From Vulcanimicrobium alpinum (GTDB taxonomy: Bacteria; Vulcanimicrobiota; Vulcanimicrobiia; Vulcanimicrobiales; Vulcanimicrobiaceae): DNA of 64,000 bases. The notes under the pieces were generated by a model. It was not told the origin of the DNA. It saw only the letters and a list, made by a program, of their open reading frames with translations, and ran no database searches. The translations under genes and the position numbers were made by a program. Location of the stretch: assembly GCF_027923555.1 (NCBI RefSeq), contig NZ_AP025523.1, forward strand, positions 434,001-498,000. The letters run 5' to 3'. Positions 1 to 9,009 of this stretch are shown here, piece after piece; the first letter of the stretch is position 1, and every line of letters begins with the position of its first letter.

Positions 1-1386
1 CCGAAGATCCCGGAGTGGCTGTTCTGCATGACGGCGCTGCTGCGCATCGGCGCGGTCGCGGTGCCGAGCGCCGAGCAGCTGCGTGCCAAAGATCTGCTCT
101 ATCGCGCGACGCACAGCGGCGCGGTGGGCATCGTCGGCCACGCGAGCAACGCCGCCGAACTCGAGGCGTTGCGCCCCGACGCACCCGGCGTGCACGCGTG
201 GCTGCTCGTCGGCGGCGAGCGCGCCGGGTGGTCGAACGCTGACGCGCTCGTGCGCGACGCGCAGGGCTGGGACGGCGCGCCGACGTCGCCGGCCGACATG
301 GCGTACATCGTGTACACGAGCGGCACGACGAAAGATCCGAAAGGCGTGGTGCATACCGTCGCGTGGACGTTCGCGAACCGCACGCAAGCCGCGACGTGGT
401 TCGACGTGAAGCCGACCGACCTCGTGTGGTGCACCGCCGGAACCGGCTGGGCGAAGTCGCTGTGGAACGTGCTGCTCGGCCCGTGGTCGTGCGGTGCGCC
501 GATCGTGCTCGACGAAGGCGCGTTCGTCCCCGAACGCCGCATGGACATGATCCGCGATCTCGACGTGACCGTGCTGTGTCAGGCGCCGACCGAATACCGT
601 CTCGAAGCGAAGCTGCCGGATCTGGGCGCGCGCTGGAAACTCCCGAAGCTGCGCCACTGCGTCTCGGCCGGCGAACCGCTCAACCCCGAAGTCATCGAGA
701 TCTGGAAGAACGCCATCGGGCTGACGATTCTCGACGGCTACGGCCAAAGCGAGAACACGCTGCTCGTGTCGAATCGCCCGGGCGTCCCGGTGCGGCCGGG
801 CTCGATGGGCAAACCGACGCCCGGTCACGACGTCGCGGTCGTCGACGAGCACGGTGCGGTCTGCGAGCCGGGTGAGATCGGCGACATCGCGCTGCGCGGC
901 AACCCGCCGTCGCTCTTCGTCGGCTACTACAAGAACGACGGCGAGACCGCGGGGTCGCGCCGCGGCGAGTGGTATCTCACCGGCGACCGCGCGCAAGTCG
1001 ACGACGACGGCTACTTCTGGTTCGTAGGCCGCGCCGATGACGTGATCTCCTCGGGCGCGTACCGCATCGGCCCGTTCGAGGTCGAGAGCGCGTTGATCGA
1101 GCATCCGGCCGTGATGGAGTCCGCGGTCGTCGGTTCGCCCGATCCCGATCGCGGCAACATCGTCAAGGCGTTCATCGTCCTGCGTCCGGGCTTCGAGCCC
1201 AGCGATGCGCTGGTGAAAGAACTCCAAGAGCACTGCAAGCGCGTGACCGCGCCCTACAAGTATCCGCGCGCGATCGAGTTCGTCGCGGAACTCCCGAAGA
1301 CGCGCTCCGGCAAGATCCGCCGCGTCGAACTCCGCCAGCGCGAACTCCAAAAGAAAGGCGCCACCGCCGCCAGCGGCTTCGTCTAA
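1..1386 (+). CDS. Acyl-CoA synthetase (AMP-forming, ANL superfamily), 5' end cut by window
   Basis: The reading frame is open from base 1, and the residues before the first Met (PKIPEWLFC) fit the family, so the true start lies outside the window. The visible 461 residues carry the ANL adenylation motifs in order: the phosphate loop YTSGTTKDPKG (about nt 313-345), DGYGQSE (about nt 733-753), the hinge GEWYLTGD / FVGRADDVISSGAYRI (about nt 964-1070) and the C-terminal catalytic-lysine segment LPKTRSGKIRR. The family activates a carboxylate with ATP to acyl-AMP, then to acyl-CoA. The overall pattern is closest to acetyl/medium-chain acyl-CoA synthetases, but the substrate cannot be read from sequence. 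The stop TAA at 1384-1386 is part of the CTAA target site of the adjoining insertion sequence, and the protein end is preserved. Confidence 0.9.
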   Translation, partial: PKIPEWLFCMTALLRIGAVAVPSAEQLRAKDLLYRATHSGAVGIVGHASNAAELEALRPDAPGVHAWLLVGGERAGWSNADALVRDAQGWDGAPTSPADMAYIVYTSGTTKDPKGVVHTVAWTFANRTQAATWFDVKPTDLVWCTAGTGWAKSLWNVLLGPWSCGAPIVLDEGAFVPERRMDMIRDLDVTVLCQAPTEYRLEAKLPDLGARWKLPKLRHCVSAGEPLNPEVIEIWKNAIGLTILDGYGQSENTLLVSNRPGVPVRPGSMGKPTPGHDVAVVDEHGAVCEPGEIGDIALRGNPPSLFVGYYKNDGETAGSRRGEWYLTGDRAQVDDDGYFWFVGRADDVISSGAYRIGPFEVESALIEHPAVMESAVVGSPDPDRGNIVKAFIVLRPGFEPSDALVKELQEHCKRVTAPYKYPRAIEFVAELPKTRSGKIRRVELRQRELQKKGATAASGFV

Positions 1387-1522
1387 CAGCCCCGTGAAAA
1401 AATCGGCGCGTGGTTCGCGAACTGCCCGTTCAGCACGGTTTTCGGGAGGTCGGCGGACCTCTCGAAGCCCGTTGCCGAGCGGTTCATCTCGAAAACGCCC
1501 CTCGGGTCAGCATCACTTCGCA

Positions 1523-2603
1523 TCATGTCGCGGCCCTCAGATTGCGTATCCTGATCAAGTTGTACGCCGCGGCCGTCCAGCGCACAATGTCGCCGACCAG
1601 ATCAAGCCCGCGGAAATGCACCTTGCGCAATCGGCCGATCGTCTTGCCCCACCCGAAGCTCTCCTCGATCAACTTGCGCCTGCGTTGACTCACCGTGTAG
1701 CCCGGATGGCGGACGGTTCGGCGGTCGATCGCGCTGCGGCGACGGGTCGTATTTTGAGCAACGTGCGGCGTCACGTTGAGCGCTCGCAACGCCTCGACAA
1801 AGTCTTTGGTATCGTACGCCTTGTCGGCGCCGAGCGTGATTCGGTTGCTTCCGCTGACCCCGCGAATCAATTCCAGCGCTGCTTCGCGTTCGGCGATCCC
1901 GGTCGCGCGAGTGGTCTTCACGCCGACGATCAAGCCGTTGCGATTCTCCATCAGAGCATGTCCGAGATAGCCGAGAATCGCCGGCGCGCCGCTGCTCTTG
2001 CGGTACAACCGCGCGTCCGGATCGGTACTCGAGACGTGCGTCTCGTTGCTGCGCGGCCGGCCACGAAAGTTCACGCCCTCGTTGCGACCGCCGCTCGAGG
2101 TCGGCGGTTCGTCGTCCGACTTGGGCCGAAAGCTCTTGTGGCTGGCCCACGCCTCGATTAGCGTCCCATCGACGGTGAAATGCTCGTTCGAGAGCAGTTC
2201 GTCGGCACGCGCCCGCTCGACCACAGCGGCGAAGAACCGCTCGGAGATTTCGCCATTCAAGAACCGATCGCGGTTCTTGCTGAACGTCGAGGGGTCCCAG
2301 ATCTTGTCGTCCATGCTCAAGCCCACGAACCAACGAAAGAGCAAATTGTAACGCAACTGCTCCAGCAGCATCGGCTCGCTGCGGATCGAGTAGAACATTT
2401 GCAACAGCAAGGCTCAGCAGCTTCTCCGGCGCGATCGATGGCCGGCCCCGTCGGGAGTAGAGCTTGGAAAACTCCGGCGAGAGTTCGCGCAGAATTTCGT
2501 TGACCATCACGCGCATCGGGCGCAACGGATGATCGCCGGGCACGGTGTCTTCCGGCTGCAACGTCGTCCAAACGGATGCACGCTGCTCATCATGAGTCCG
2601 CAT
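1523..2603 (-). pseudogene. IS5-family transposase, frameshifted
   Basis: This is the same transposase as the intact copy at 54055-55137. The frame opens at the ATG at 2603 (MRTHDEQ) and matches copy 2 up to IAPEKLL. There a 2-bp deletion (GGCTC-AGCAG here against GGCTCGCAGCAG in copy 2, around nt 2415) throws it out of frame. The remaining 295 codons, including all three DDE segments, are open in the other frame from 2410 to 1523. Because copy 2 has one continuous frame, this looks like a disabling mutation, not programmed frameshifting. It could still be moved in trans by the intact copy. Confidence 0.88.
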
Positions 2604-2642
2604 CGGCCGCAACCTCACCAAGGTATGAGGAGACTTGCTCTT

Positions 2643-2671
2643 ATAATACGCGAAAAACGCCGTCACGCCAA
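2643..2671 (-). promoter_or_regulatory. Transposase promoter in IS copy 1
   Basis: On the minus strand TTGGCG (-35) is followed after 17 bp by TATTAT (-10), about 40 bp inside the right inverted repeat. The same promoter is at 55177-55205 in copy 2. It places transcription upstream of the ATG at 2603. Confidence 0.6.
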
Positions 2672-2815
2672 CATCAACTCGGCCGATTTTTCATCGGCCT
2701 GCTAAAAGTCAAGCTGTCGCGCCGCGCCGCGGAGAACGAAACTCGGCGAGCCCCTCGGGGTATCTCCGGCACGACCGTGCACCAGAACACCGGGGACCAG
2801 GATCCCACCGTTGCG

Positions 2816-3556
2816 ATGCCGCGCATCGACCTGCCGCCGCCGGCGCGCGGCGGGGCGTATCATGCGGCCGGACCGGTGGAGGAAGCGGTCGTCGTCGGCC
2901 CGGCCCCGCGCAACGTCACGCCCGTCAAACCCGTCGGGCCGCGCTTCCCGGTCGGCAGCCCGCTCAGCTACGCGATCGCGCGCTTGGCGGCATTCGGCAT
3001 CGACGTCGGTCTCGTTGCCGGCGTGCTCACCATCTTCGCGTACGCGCTGATCGCGATCAACCCGCTGACGGGTCTGCCGACGAACACGCAGCGCGGTTTC
3101 GACGTCACGCTGCTGATGGGCACGATCCTCGCGCTCGTCTACGTGATCGTCGCCGAAGCGATCGCCGGAACGACGATCGGAAAACTCGCGTTCGGACTGC
3201 ACGTCTACGCGCTGCGCGAACGCGGCGTCGGCTTCGCGCGCGCGTTCGTGCGCATGCTGCTGCGTCCGCTCGACGCGCTCGGCGTTGGTTTCGTGCTCGC
3301 GCTCGCGCCCGCGCACCGCAGGCTCGGCGATCTCGCCAGCGGCACGATCGTCACGCGCGAGAGCCCGCTGCGCGGCTTCGCGCCGTATCTGGGCTGGATC
3401 GCGATCCTCATCATCGCCGGTCTGCCGTTCGTCACGATCGGCTTGCCGCGCACGTTCGCCGGCGCGGTCGCATTCTACGAATTCGTCCCCGGCATCGTGC
3501 ACCGCCTCATCGGTCTGCTGCACGCGCTGATCGGCCTCTTCCCGCACGCGGCGTGA
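2816..3556 (+). CDS. RDD-family integral membrane protein
   Basis: The product is 246 residues from the ATG at 2816. A GTG at 2777 is an alternative; the frame extends further upstream only because it runs into the IS. After a proline-rich N-terminus of about 45 residues comes the RDD domain: a first membrane segment with the family's Arg...Asp pair (ARLAAFGID), a second segment (LLMGTILALVYVIVAEA), the RPLDALG segment and the conserved RRLGDLASGTIV. A third hydrophobic segment (LGWIAILIIAGLPFV) follows. RDD proteins sit in the cytoplasmic membrane and mostly lack a defined function; some have been linked to ion exchange. Its promoter region is now mostly IS sequence, so expression may have changed since the insertion. 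No operon partner is seen. Confidence 0.8.
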   Translation: MPRIDLPPPARGGAYHAAGPVEEAVVVGPAPRNVTPVKPVGPRFPVGSPLSYAIARLAAFGIDVGLVAGVLTIFAYALIAINPLTGLPTNTQRGFDVTLLMGTILALVYVIVAEAIAGTTIGKLAFGLHVYALRERGVGFARAFVRMLLRPLDALGVGFVLALAPAHRRLGDLASGTIVTRESPLRGFAPYLGWIAILIIAGLPFVTIGLPRTFAGAVAFYEFVPGIVHRLIGLLHALIGLFPHAA

Positions 3557-3730
3557 CCTTGTCGCGCGCGAAACTCGCTCAGGGACGCGGCGTGCTGCGC
3601 GACGGCGACGCGCTCGCGCACGATGCTGTGCCCGGTTTTCGCTCCCGCTTCCCGGGGCTGTTCGCGGGCTCTCGAACGGCGGCTCCGACGCCAAGCAGGG
3701 ACCGCGCGTTCGGGACGCCGATGCTAGACC

Positions 3731-5080
3731 ATGATCGCGCACGACCCGCTCGCTGCGAAGCACGCCCGCTACGTTCTCACGCCCTGGGCCGCCCAGGGCG
3801 GGCTCGACCTGCCGGTCATCGTGCGGGGCGAGGGAGTGTACCTCTACGATGACGCCGGGAACCGCTACCTCGACCTCACTTCGGGGCTGATCGCGGTCAA
3901 CCTCGGGCACGGCCATCCGGCGGTGCTCGCTGCGATGCACGCGCAGATCGACCGGCTCTGCTTCAGCCCGCCGGCGTGGTTCAACGATGCGCGCGCCGAA
4001 CTCGGCGAAGCGCTCAGCCGCATTGCGCCGTGGGGCGACGAGGGCGCGCGGGCGTTCTTCACCACCGGCGGTGCGGGCGCCAACGAAGACGCGGTCAAGT
4101 TCGCGCGCGAGATCACCGGGCGTCCGAAGGTGCTCGCCGGCTATCGGTCCTTCCACGGCTCCGGGGCCGGATCGGCGACGCTGACCGGCGAGAACCGTCG
4201 CTGGTTCAACGAGCCCGCGAACGTGATGGGGCACGTGGTGCACTTCTGGGCGCCGTATCCGTATCGCAGCCCGTTCTTCACCGCCGATCCGGCCGAAGAG
4301 ACGCAGCGCGCGCTGCAGCACGTCACCGACGTCATCGCCGCGGAAAATCCGGCGATGGTCGCCGCGATCCTGATCGAGCCGGTCGTCGGCTCCAACGGCG
4401 TGATCGTGTATCCGGCGGGGTATCTTGCCGGGCTGCGCGCGCTGTGCGACCGGCACGGCATCCTGCTCATCTTGGACGAGGTGATGACCGGGTTCGGACG
4501 AACGGGCTCGACATTCGCGAGCGAGACGTTCGGCGTCGTCCCCGACCTGATGACGTTTGCGAAGGGCGTGACTTCGGCGTACGTGCCGCTGGGGGGCGTG
4601 CTGGTTCGCGAGCGGTACGCGACCGCGTTCGATGCGAAGCCGCTGCCGGGCGGGCACACATATTCCGGGCATCCGCTGGCGATGGCGGCCGGTGTTGCGG
4701 CGATTCGCGCGTATCAGGAGGGTGGATTCTTTACGCGCGGGCGCGCGATCGAACAGTGGCTGCGCGCCGGGCTCGAGGCGGTGCGGGAGAAGTACGAGAT
4801 CGTCGGCGAGGTGCGCGGCGTCGGTGCGTTCTTCGCGATGGAGTTCGTCGCGAGTCGCGAGACGCGCGAGCCGCTGGTGGCGTGGCAGGGCGCGTCGTTG
4901 GGCGTGATGCCGGCGCTGTTCGCGGGGCTGCGCAAACGGGGCGCGTACGGCTTCGGTCGCTACAACGTGATGCACGTCGCGCCGCCGCTGACGATCAGCG
5001 ACGCAGAACTCGACGAAGGGATCGCGATCATCGACGCCGCCGTCGGCGACCTCGCCGCCGCGCACGCCGCGTCACGGTAG
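3731..5080 (+). CDS. Class III PLP-dependent aminotransferase, probable omega-amino acid (beta-alanine) transaminase
   Basis: This 449-residue protein has the full fold-type I class III signature. It shows SGLIAVNLGHGHP near the N-terminus, TTGGAGANEDAVKFAR for phosphate binding, ILDEVMTGFGRTG (Asp about 249, pyridine-nitrogen partner) and TFAKGVTSAYVPLGG with the Schiff-base Lys at about residue 278. Class III enzymes move terminal amino groups between omega-amino acids and 2-oxoacids. The gene converges on the pyrimidine-catabolic operon (5199-11550), whose last step releases beta-alanine or beta-aminoisobutyrate. I therefore infer a beta-alanine:2-oxoacid transaminase giving (methyl)malonate semialdehyde. 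Taurine, putrescine or adenosylmethionine-type specificity cannot be excluded. The last codons (A-S-R-TAG) abut a palindromic repeat. The 174 bp upstream (3557-3730) show no gene or clear promoter. Confidence 0.85.
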   Translation: MIAHDPLAAKHARYVLTPWAAQGGLDLPVIVRGEGVYLYDDAGNRYLDLTSGLIAVNLGHGHPAVLAAMHAQIDRLCFSPPAWFNDARAELGEALSRIAPWGDEGARAFFTTGGAGANEDAVKFAREITGRPKVLAGYRSFHGSGAGSATLTGENRRWFNEPANVMGHVVHFWAPYPYRSPFFTADPAEETQRALQHVTDVIAAENPAMVAAILIEPVVGSNGVIVYPAGYLAGLRALCDRHGILLILDEVMTGFGRTGSTFASETFGVVPDLMTFAKGVTSAYVPLGGVLVRERYATAFDAKPLPGGHTYSGHPLAMAAGVAAIRAYQEGGFFTRGRAIEQWLRAGLEAVREKYEIVGEVRGVGAFFAMEFVASRETREPLVAWQGASLGVMPALFAGLRKRGAYGFGRYNVMHVAPPLTISDAELDEGIAIIDAAVGDLAAAHAASR

Positions 5081-5084
5081 TCAT

Positions 5085-5177
5085 GTCACGCTGAGCTTGT
5101 CGAAGCGCAGCCCTGACCGCGGCCTTCAGAAGCGCTTCGCGCGCCATGGCGGCTGCCTTCGACAAGCTCAGCGTGAC
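5085..5177. repeat. REP-like palindromic repeat, copy 1 (convergent junction)
   Basis: Two perfect 21-bp inverted arms (GTCACGCTGAGCTTGTCGAA plus one base, 5085-5105; complement at 5157-5177) enclose about 51 bp. The element lies between the convergent aminotransferase and NCS1 permease genes, so its transcript can form a long hairpin in both directions. Related copies are at 23338-23433, 61602-61713 and, as half-units, at 12663-12673, 28983-28992 and 48069-48095. Confidence 0.85.
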
Positions 5178-5198
5178 ACGCGGCCTAGCGTGACGCGG

Positions 5199-6716
5199 TT
5201 ACCGTGAGACGGCGAAGGCGGCGGCGGAGCCGACGGCGGGCGTTTCGTCGAGTTCGGTGATTGTGGCGTACTCCGCGGCGTTCAGGCGCGAGTGGTCGGT
5301 GCGCATGAAGTAAGCATACGCCAGTCCGGCGACGATGATGCTGAAGAACCAGCCGCCGGACCAGAGAAATCCGAGCGCCGGGACGACGAAGCCGATAAGC
5401 GGCGGGATCCAGCCGGCGGCGAGCGCGAGGATCGCGCGGACGTTCCAGCCGCGCGCGTAGTTGTACCGGCTCGCCGGATCGTACAAGCCCGCGAGATCGA
5501 GCCGGCGCGCGCGCACCAGCCAATAATCCGCGATCGCAATGCCGTCGAACGGACCGAGCAGCGTGCCGTACGTGCCGAGCCACGTGAACACGTAGTTGTG
5601 GAACGTCGCGAGGACGTACCACGGCTGCATCAGCAGCGCCAGCAGCCCCGTCATCACCGCGCCGATCGCAAACGTGATCGTGCGCGGCCACAGATTCTCG
5701 AATGCTCGCGCCGGCGCCATCACGTTCGCCCCGACGTTGATCGTGATCGACGAGAGAATCACGATCGCGCCGCCGAGCAGCACCACCGGGAACGGAAACG
5801 TCACCAGCAGATCGACCGGGTTCCAGAGGGCTTTCCCGTAGACCGCGACGGTCGCCGACGTCACCGCGATCCCGACGAACGAGAACAGCGCCATCACCAG
5901 CGGCATCACGAGCTGCCCGCGCAGCTGCGCCGGCTGCGATACGGCGTAACGCGAGTAATCGGGGATGTTCAGCGCGAGCGTCGCCCAGAACGCGACCACC
6001 CCGATCACCGACGGAAAGAACGCCGCCCAAAACGCCCCGCCGTGCAGTGACGCGGGCGTCGCCAGCATCGGCGCCACGCCGCCGGCGGCGTGCATCCCCC
6101 ACGCGAACAGCGCTACCGCCGCGAGTCCCAGCGTCGGCGCCGCGAACGCGGCGAGCCGCCCGATCGCCTGCGGTCCGCGCATCGCGATCCCGACGTTGAG
6201 CAGCCAGAACGCGACGAACGCGAACGCGGTGTGCGGCCCGAGCCCGCTCCAGCCCGGCGCGATGCGCGAGAGGATCGCGTCGAGCGCGAGCCCGCCGAAC
6301 CAGGCGTTGATCCCGAACCAGCCCGCGCCGATGATCGCGCGCGCGAGCGCCGGGACGTGCGCGCCGAACGTCCCGAACCACAGCCGCGCGAAGACCGGAT
6401 ACGGGAACCCGTAGCGCGTTCCGGCGTGCGCGACAAGCAGGATCGGCACCAGCACGACCGCGCTGCCGGTGAAGATCGTCAGCGTCGCTTCCCACCAGTT
6501 CATTCCGAGCGCGATCATCCCGCTGGCGAGCGAGTACGTCGGGATGCACAAGCACATCCCGATCCACAGGCTCGCAAAGCGCGAGGCGCGCCAGTTGTGC
6601 TCCTCGCGCGTGCACGGCCGCAGGTCGTCGTTCCAGAGCTCGGCGCGCTGCGACGCGGCGCTTGCGGCGCCCGGCGTCAGCGTGACGATCCCGTCGCGTT
6701 CGGCCTGCGTCACCAT
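5199..6716 (-). CDS. NCS1-family nucleobase/allantoin permease
   Basis: The product has 505 residues and about twelve hydrophobic segments, typical of nucleobase:cation symporter-1 proteins. The N-terminal NDDLRPCTREEHNWRASRFA resembles the family's pre-TM1 signature. The TM1 region (LWIGMCLCIPTYSLASGMI), the glycine-rich stretch GAGWFGINAWFGG and ALNIPDYSRYA also fit, as does GPFDGIAIADYWLVR near the C-terminus. The family imports uracil, cytosine, allantoin, hydantoins or thiamine-like compounds with Na+ or H+. The gene begins 6 bp after the beta-ureidopropionase stop and is last in the pyrimidine-degradation operon, so uracil, thymine or dihydropyrimidine uptake is the likely role. The C-terminus (VSR, TCACGGTAA) resembles the repeat-derived gene ends seen elsewhere in the window. 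Confidence 0.88.
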   Translation of the reverse strand: MVTQAERDGIVTLTPGAASAASQRAELWNDDLRPCTREEHNWRASRFASLWIGMCLCIPTYSLASGMIALGMNWWEATLTIFTGSAVVLVPILLVAHAGTRYGFPYPVFARLWFGTFGAHVPALARAIIGAGWFGINAWFGGLALDAILSRIAPGWSGLGPHTAFAFVAFWLLNVGIAMRGPQAIGRLAAFAAPTLGLAAVALFAWGMHAAGGVAPMLATPASLHGGAFWAAFFPSVIGVVAFWATLALNIPDYSRYAVSQPAQLRGQLVMPLVMALFSFVGIAVTSATVAVYGKALWNPVDLLVTFPFPVVLLGGAIVILSSITINVGANVMAPARAFENLWPRTITFAIGAVMTGLLALLMQPWYVLATFHNYVFTWLGTYGTLLGPFDGIAIADYWLVRARRLDLAGLYDPASRYNYARGWNVRAILALAAGWIPPLIGFVVPALGFLWSGGWFFSIIVAGLAYAYFMRTDHSRLNAAEYATITELDETPAVGSAAAFAVSR

Positions 6717-6722
6717 CGTGCG

Positions 6723-7607
6723 CTACACTTCTACCATCGCGCCGTACGTCTCCGGACGGCGGTCGCGATAGAACTGCCAGGTGTTGCGCACCTCTTCGAT
6801 CAGCCCGCGGTCCATCACGCCGATGAGCACTTCGTCCTGGTCGCGGCTCGCCATCGCGACGAACGAGCCGCGCGGATCGACCAGGTACGACTGTCCGTAG
6901 AACTCGCCCATGTTCCACGGCGACTCGTAGCCGACACGGTTGATCGCGCCGACGTAGTAGCCGTTGGCGACCGCATGCGCGGGCTGTTCGAGCTTCCAGA
7001 GATATTCCGAGAGCCCGGCGACCGTCGCCGACGGGTTGAAGACGATCTCCGCGCCGCCCAGGCCCAGCAGCCGCGCGCCTTCGGGGAAGTGCCGGTCGTA
7101 GCAGATGTAGACGCCGATGCGCGCGTAGCGCGTCGCGAACGTCGGGTAGCCGCTGTTGCCGGGCTTGAAGTAGTACTTCTCCCAAAAGCCGCAGCCGGCC
7201 GGTCCGGCGGCGACTTGCGGGATGTGATGCTTGCGGTAGAGGCCGAGAAACGAGCCGTCGGCGTCGATCACGGCCGCGGTGTTGTAGTACACGCCGCTGA
7301 TCGTGCGCTCGTACAGCGGAACGACGAGCGCGATCTCGAGTTCCTTCGCGAGATCCTGCATCAGCCGCGTCGTCGGCCCGTCGGGGACGTGTTCGGTCGC
7401 CTCGTACCACTTCGGGTTCTGCTCGGTGCAGAAGTACGGCCCGTAGAAGAGTTCCTGCAGGCAGACGATCTGCGCGCCGCGCCGCGCGGCGTCGCGAATC
7501 ATCGCGACGTGCTTCTCGATCGCGTTGCGCTTGTGCACCGCGACCGACTGTGCGCCGTCGGCCTCGTGATGCGCTTGGATCAGTCCGATCGTCACCGTGT
7601 CGCTCAT
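6723..7607 (-). CDS. Beta-ureidopropionase (N-carbamoyl-beta-alanine amidohydrolase), nitrilase superfamily
   Basis: This 294-residue carbon-nitrogen hydrolase has the Glu-Lys-Cys triad visible as CLQELF (Glu52), YRKHHIP (Lys126) and VYICYDRHF (Cys169). It would hydrolyse N-carbamoyl-beta-alanine (or the beta-aminoisobutyrate analogue from thymine) to the amino acid, CO2 and ammonia in the cytoplasm, the third step of reductive pyrimidine breakdown. The gene lies 10 bp downstream of hydA and 6 bp upstream of the permease on the same strand. Related N-carbamoylputrescine amidases share the fold, but the preT-preA-hydA context makes beta-ureidopropionase the best reading. Confidence 0.9.
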   Translation of the reverse strand: MSDTVTIGLIQAHHEADGAQSVAVHKRNAIEKHVAMIRDAARRGAQIVCLQELFYGPYFCTEQNPKWYEATEHVPDGPTTRLMQDLAKELEIALVVPLYERTISGVYYNTAAVIDADGSFLGLYRKHHIPQVAAGPAGCGFWEKYYFKPGNSGYPTFATRYARIGVYICYDRHFPEGARLLGLGGAEIVFNPSATVAGLSEYLWKLEQPAHAVANGYYVGAINRVGYESPWNMGEFYGQSYLVDPRGSFVAMASRDQDEVLIGVMDRGLIEEVRNTWQFYRDRRPETYGAMVEV

Positions 7608-7617
7608 CGGCGCACTC

Positions 7618-9009
7618 CTACAACTGCACCGGACGGAACGGTGCGGACTTTTGATGGATCCCGGTCCCCGGCTCGCCGGTGAACCGGCCGTCGTCGGCGA
7701 TGATCCGCCCGCGGGAGAGCACGAAGCGCGGCCGGCCGTGCACCGTCATCCCCTCGAAGATGTTGTTGTCGGCTTTCATGTGGTGCGTCGCCGCGGAGAT
7801 CGTGCGCTCGGCGCCGGGATCCCATACGACGATGTCGGCATCGCTGCCGACCGCGATCGTGCCCTTGCGCGGGAAGAGGCCGAACAGCTTGGCCGGATTC
7901 GTCGACGCCAGCGCGACGAGTTGATTCAGCCCGATCACGCCCTTCACCACGCCGTGCTCGAAGAGGATCGCCACCCGGTCTTCGATCGTCGGCGCGCCGT
8001 TGGGGATCTTCGAGAAGTCGTTCTTCCCGAGTTCTTTCTGTCCGCAGTTGTTGAACGAGCAGTGATCCGACCCGAACGCGTGGAGTTCGCCGTTCTTCAG
8101 CTTCTTGAGCAGGACGGCTTGATCGCGCTTCTCGCGCAGCGGCGGCGACATCACGTAGTTGGCGCCGGCGAAATCGGGACGGTCGTAGTCGCTCGCGTCG
8201 CACACGAGATACTGCGGGCACGTCTCGCCGTAGATCGGCAGCCCGCGCTTGCGGCCGTCGCTGATCGCGTCGGCGGCCATCGCGCTCGAGACGTGAACGA
8301 CGTAGAGCGGCGCGCCCGCGACTTCCGCCAGCCGGATCGCACGCGAGGTCGCCTCCGCCTCGAGTTCGACGGGCCGCGTGAGACCGTGATATTTCGGTGC
8401 GGTCTGCCCGGCGGATAGTGCCTCCTTGACGGTGACCTCGATGACGTCGCCGTTCTCGGCGTGCACCTGCACCAGACCGCCGTAACGCGCGGCCGCCTTG
8501 AGCACTTTGAAGATCGTCTCGTCGTCGACTTGCAGGACGTGCTTGTACGCCATGAAGACCTTGAACGAGTTGACGCCCTCGCGCGCGATCATCTCGGGGA
8601 TCTCCTCGAGCGTCTCCGGCCGCCCGTCGGCGATCGTGAGATGAAACGCGTAGTCGATCGCGGCTTTGCCGGCGGCTTTCGCGTGCCACGTCTTGAGCGC
8701 GTTCGCGAGCGAATCGCCCTTGGTATGCAGCGCGAAGTCGATGATCGTCGTCGTTCCGCCGAGCGCCGCGGCGACCGTGCCGCTGGCGAAGTCGTCGATC
8801 GTCGTCGTGCCGCCGAACGGCATGTCGAGGTGGGTGTGCGGATCGATGAACCCGGGGAAGACCAGCGCGCCCGACGCGTCGACGGTCGTATGGCCGGCGG
8901 CGGGGATCGCGTGCGCGATCGCCGCGATCGTCCCGTCCTCGATCAGGATGTCGGCGCGGAACGTGTCGGTCGCGGTGACGACCGTTCCGCCCTTTACGAT
9001 GGTACCGAT
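7618..9009 (-). CDS. hydA: Dihydropyrimidinase (D-hydantoinase), probable ATC start
   Basis: The product is about 463 residues, a normal length for this family. It ring-opens 5,6-dihydrouracil or dihydrothymine to the N-carbamoyl beta-amino acid. The binuclear-metal residues are visible: DPHTHLD (His58, His60), SFKVFMAYK (Lys150, the carboxylated bridging lysine), VHVSSAMA and GSDHCSFNN. The start is unusual. Homologues begin Met-x-x-Ile-Val-Lys-Gly-Gly, and the codon at that place (9007-9009) is ATC, with GGAGAG about 7 nt upstream. No ATG, GTG or TTG lies nearby in frame; the first in-frame ATG is past the metal-binding His pair. The gene overlaps the end of preA by 16 bp, so translation is probably coupled. 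A sequencing error (ATG read as ATC) is the alternative. Confidence 0.9.
   Translation of the reverse strand: MGTIVKGGTVVTATDTFRADILIEDGTIAAIAHAIPAAGHTTVDASGALVFPGFIDPHTHLDMPFGGTTTIDDFASGTVAAALGGTTTIIDFALHTKGDSLANALKTWHAKAAGKAAIDYAFHLTIADGRPETLEEIPEMIAREGVNSFKVFMAYKHVLQVDDETIFKVLKAAARYGGLVQVHAENGDVIEVTVKEALSAGQTAPKYHGLTRPVELEAEATSRAIRLAEVAGAPLYVVHVSSAMAADAISDGRKRGLPIYGETCPQYLVCDASDYDRPDFAGANYVMSPPLREKRDQAVLLKKLKNGELHAFGSDHCSFNNCGQKELGKNDFSKIPNGAPTIEDRVAILFEHGVVKGVIGLNQLVALASTNPAKLFGLFPRKGTIAVGSDADIVVWDPGAERTISAATHHMKADNNIFEGMTVHGRPRFVLSRGRIIADDGRFTGEPGTGIHQKSAPFRPVQL

Larger units (their letters stand above)
1387..2701 (-). mobile_element. IS5-family insertion sequence, copy 1 (1315 bp, transposase frameshifted)
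   Basis: The ends are imperfect inverted repeats: left CAGCCCCGTGAAAAAATCGG and, reading inward from the right, CAGGCCGATGAAAAATCGGC. A CTAA direct repeat flanks the element (1383-1386 and 2702-2705), fitting the 4-bp YTAR target duplication of the IS5 subgroup. A second copy lies at 53919-55235. By eye the two differ by one base at 1829 (G here, A there), one base near the right end (2694 region, CATCGG versus CATTGG) and a 2-bp deletion here near 2415. Such near-identity implies recent transposition. Confidence 0.93.

Noticed and set aside
2702-5065. A 787-codon minus-strand open frame across the RDD and aminotransferase genes
   Set aside because: Its translation is Arg/Ala/Glu/Asp-rich, lacks any motif and lies entirely opposite two clear genes. 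It is a shadow of high-GC3 coding.
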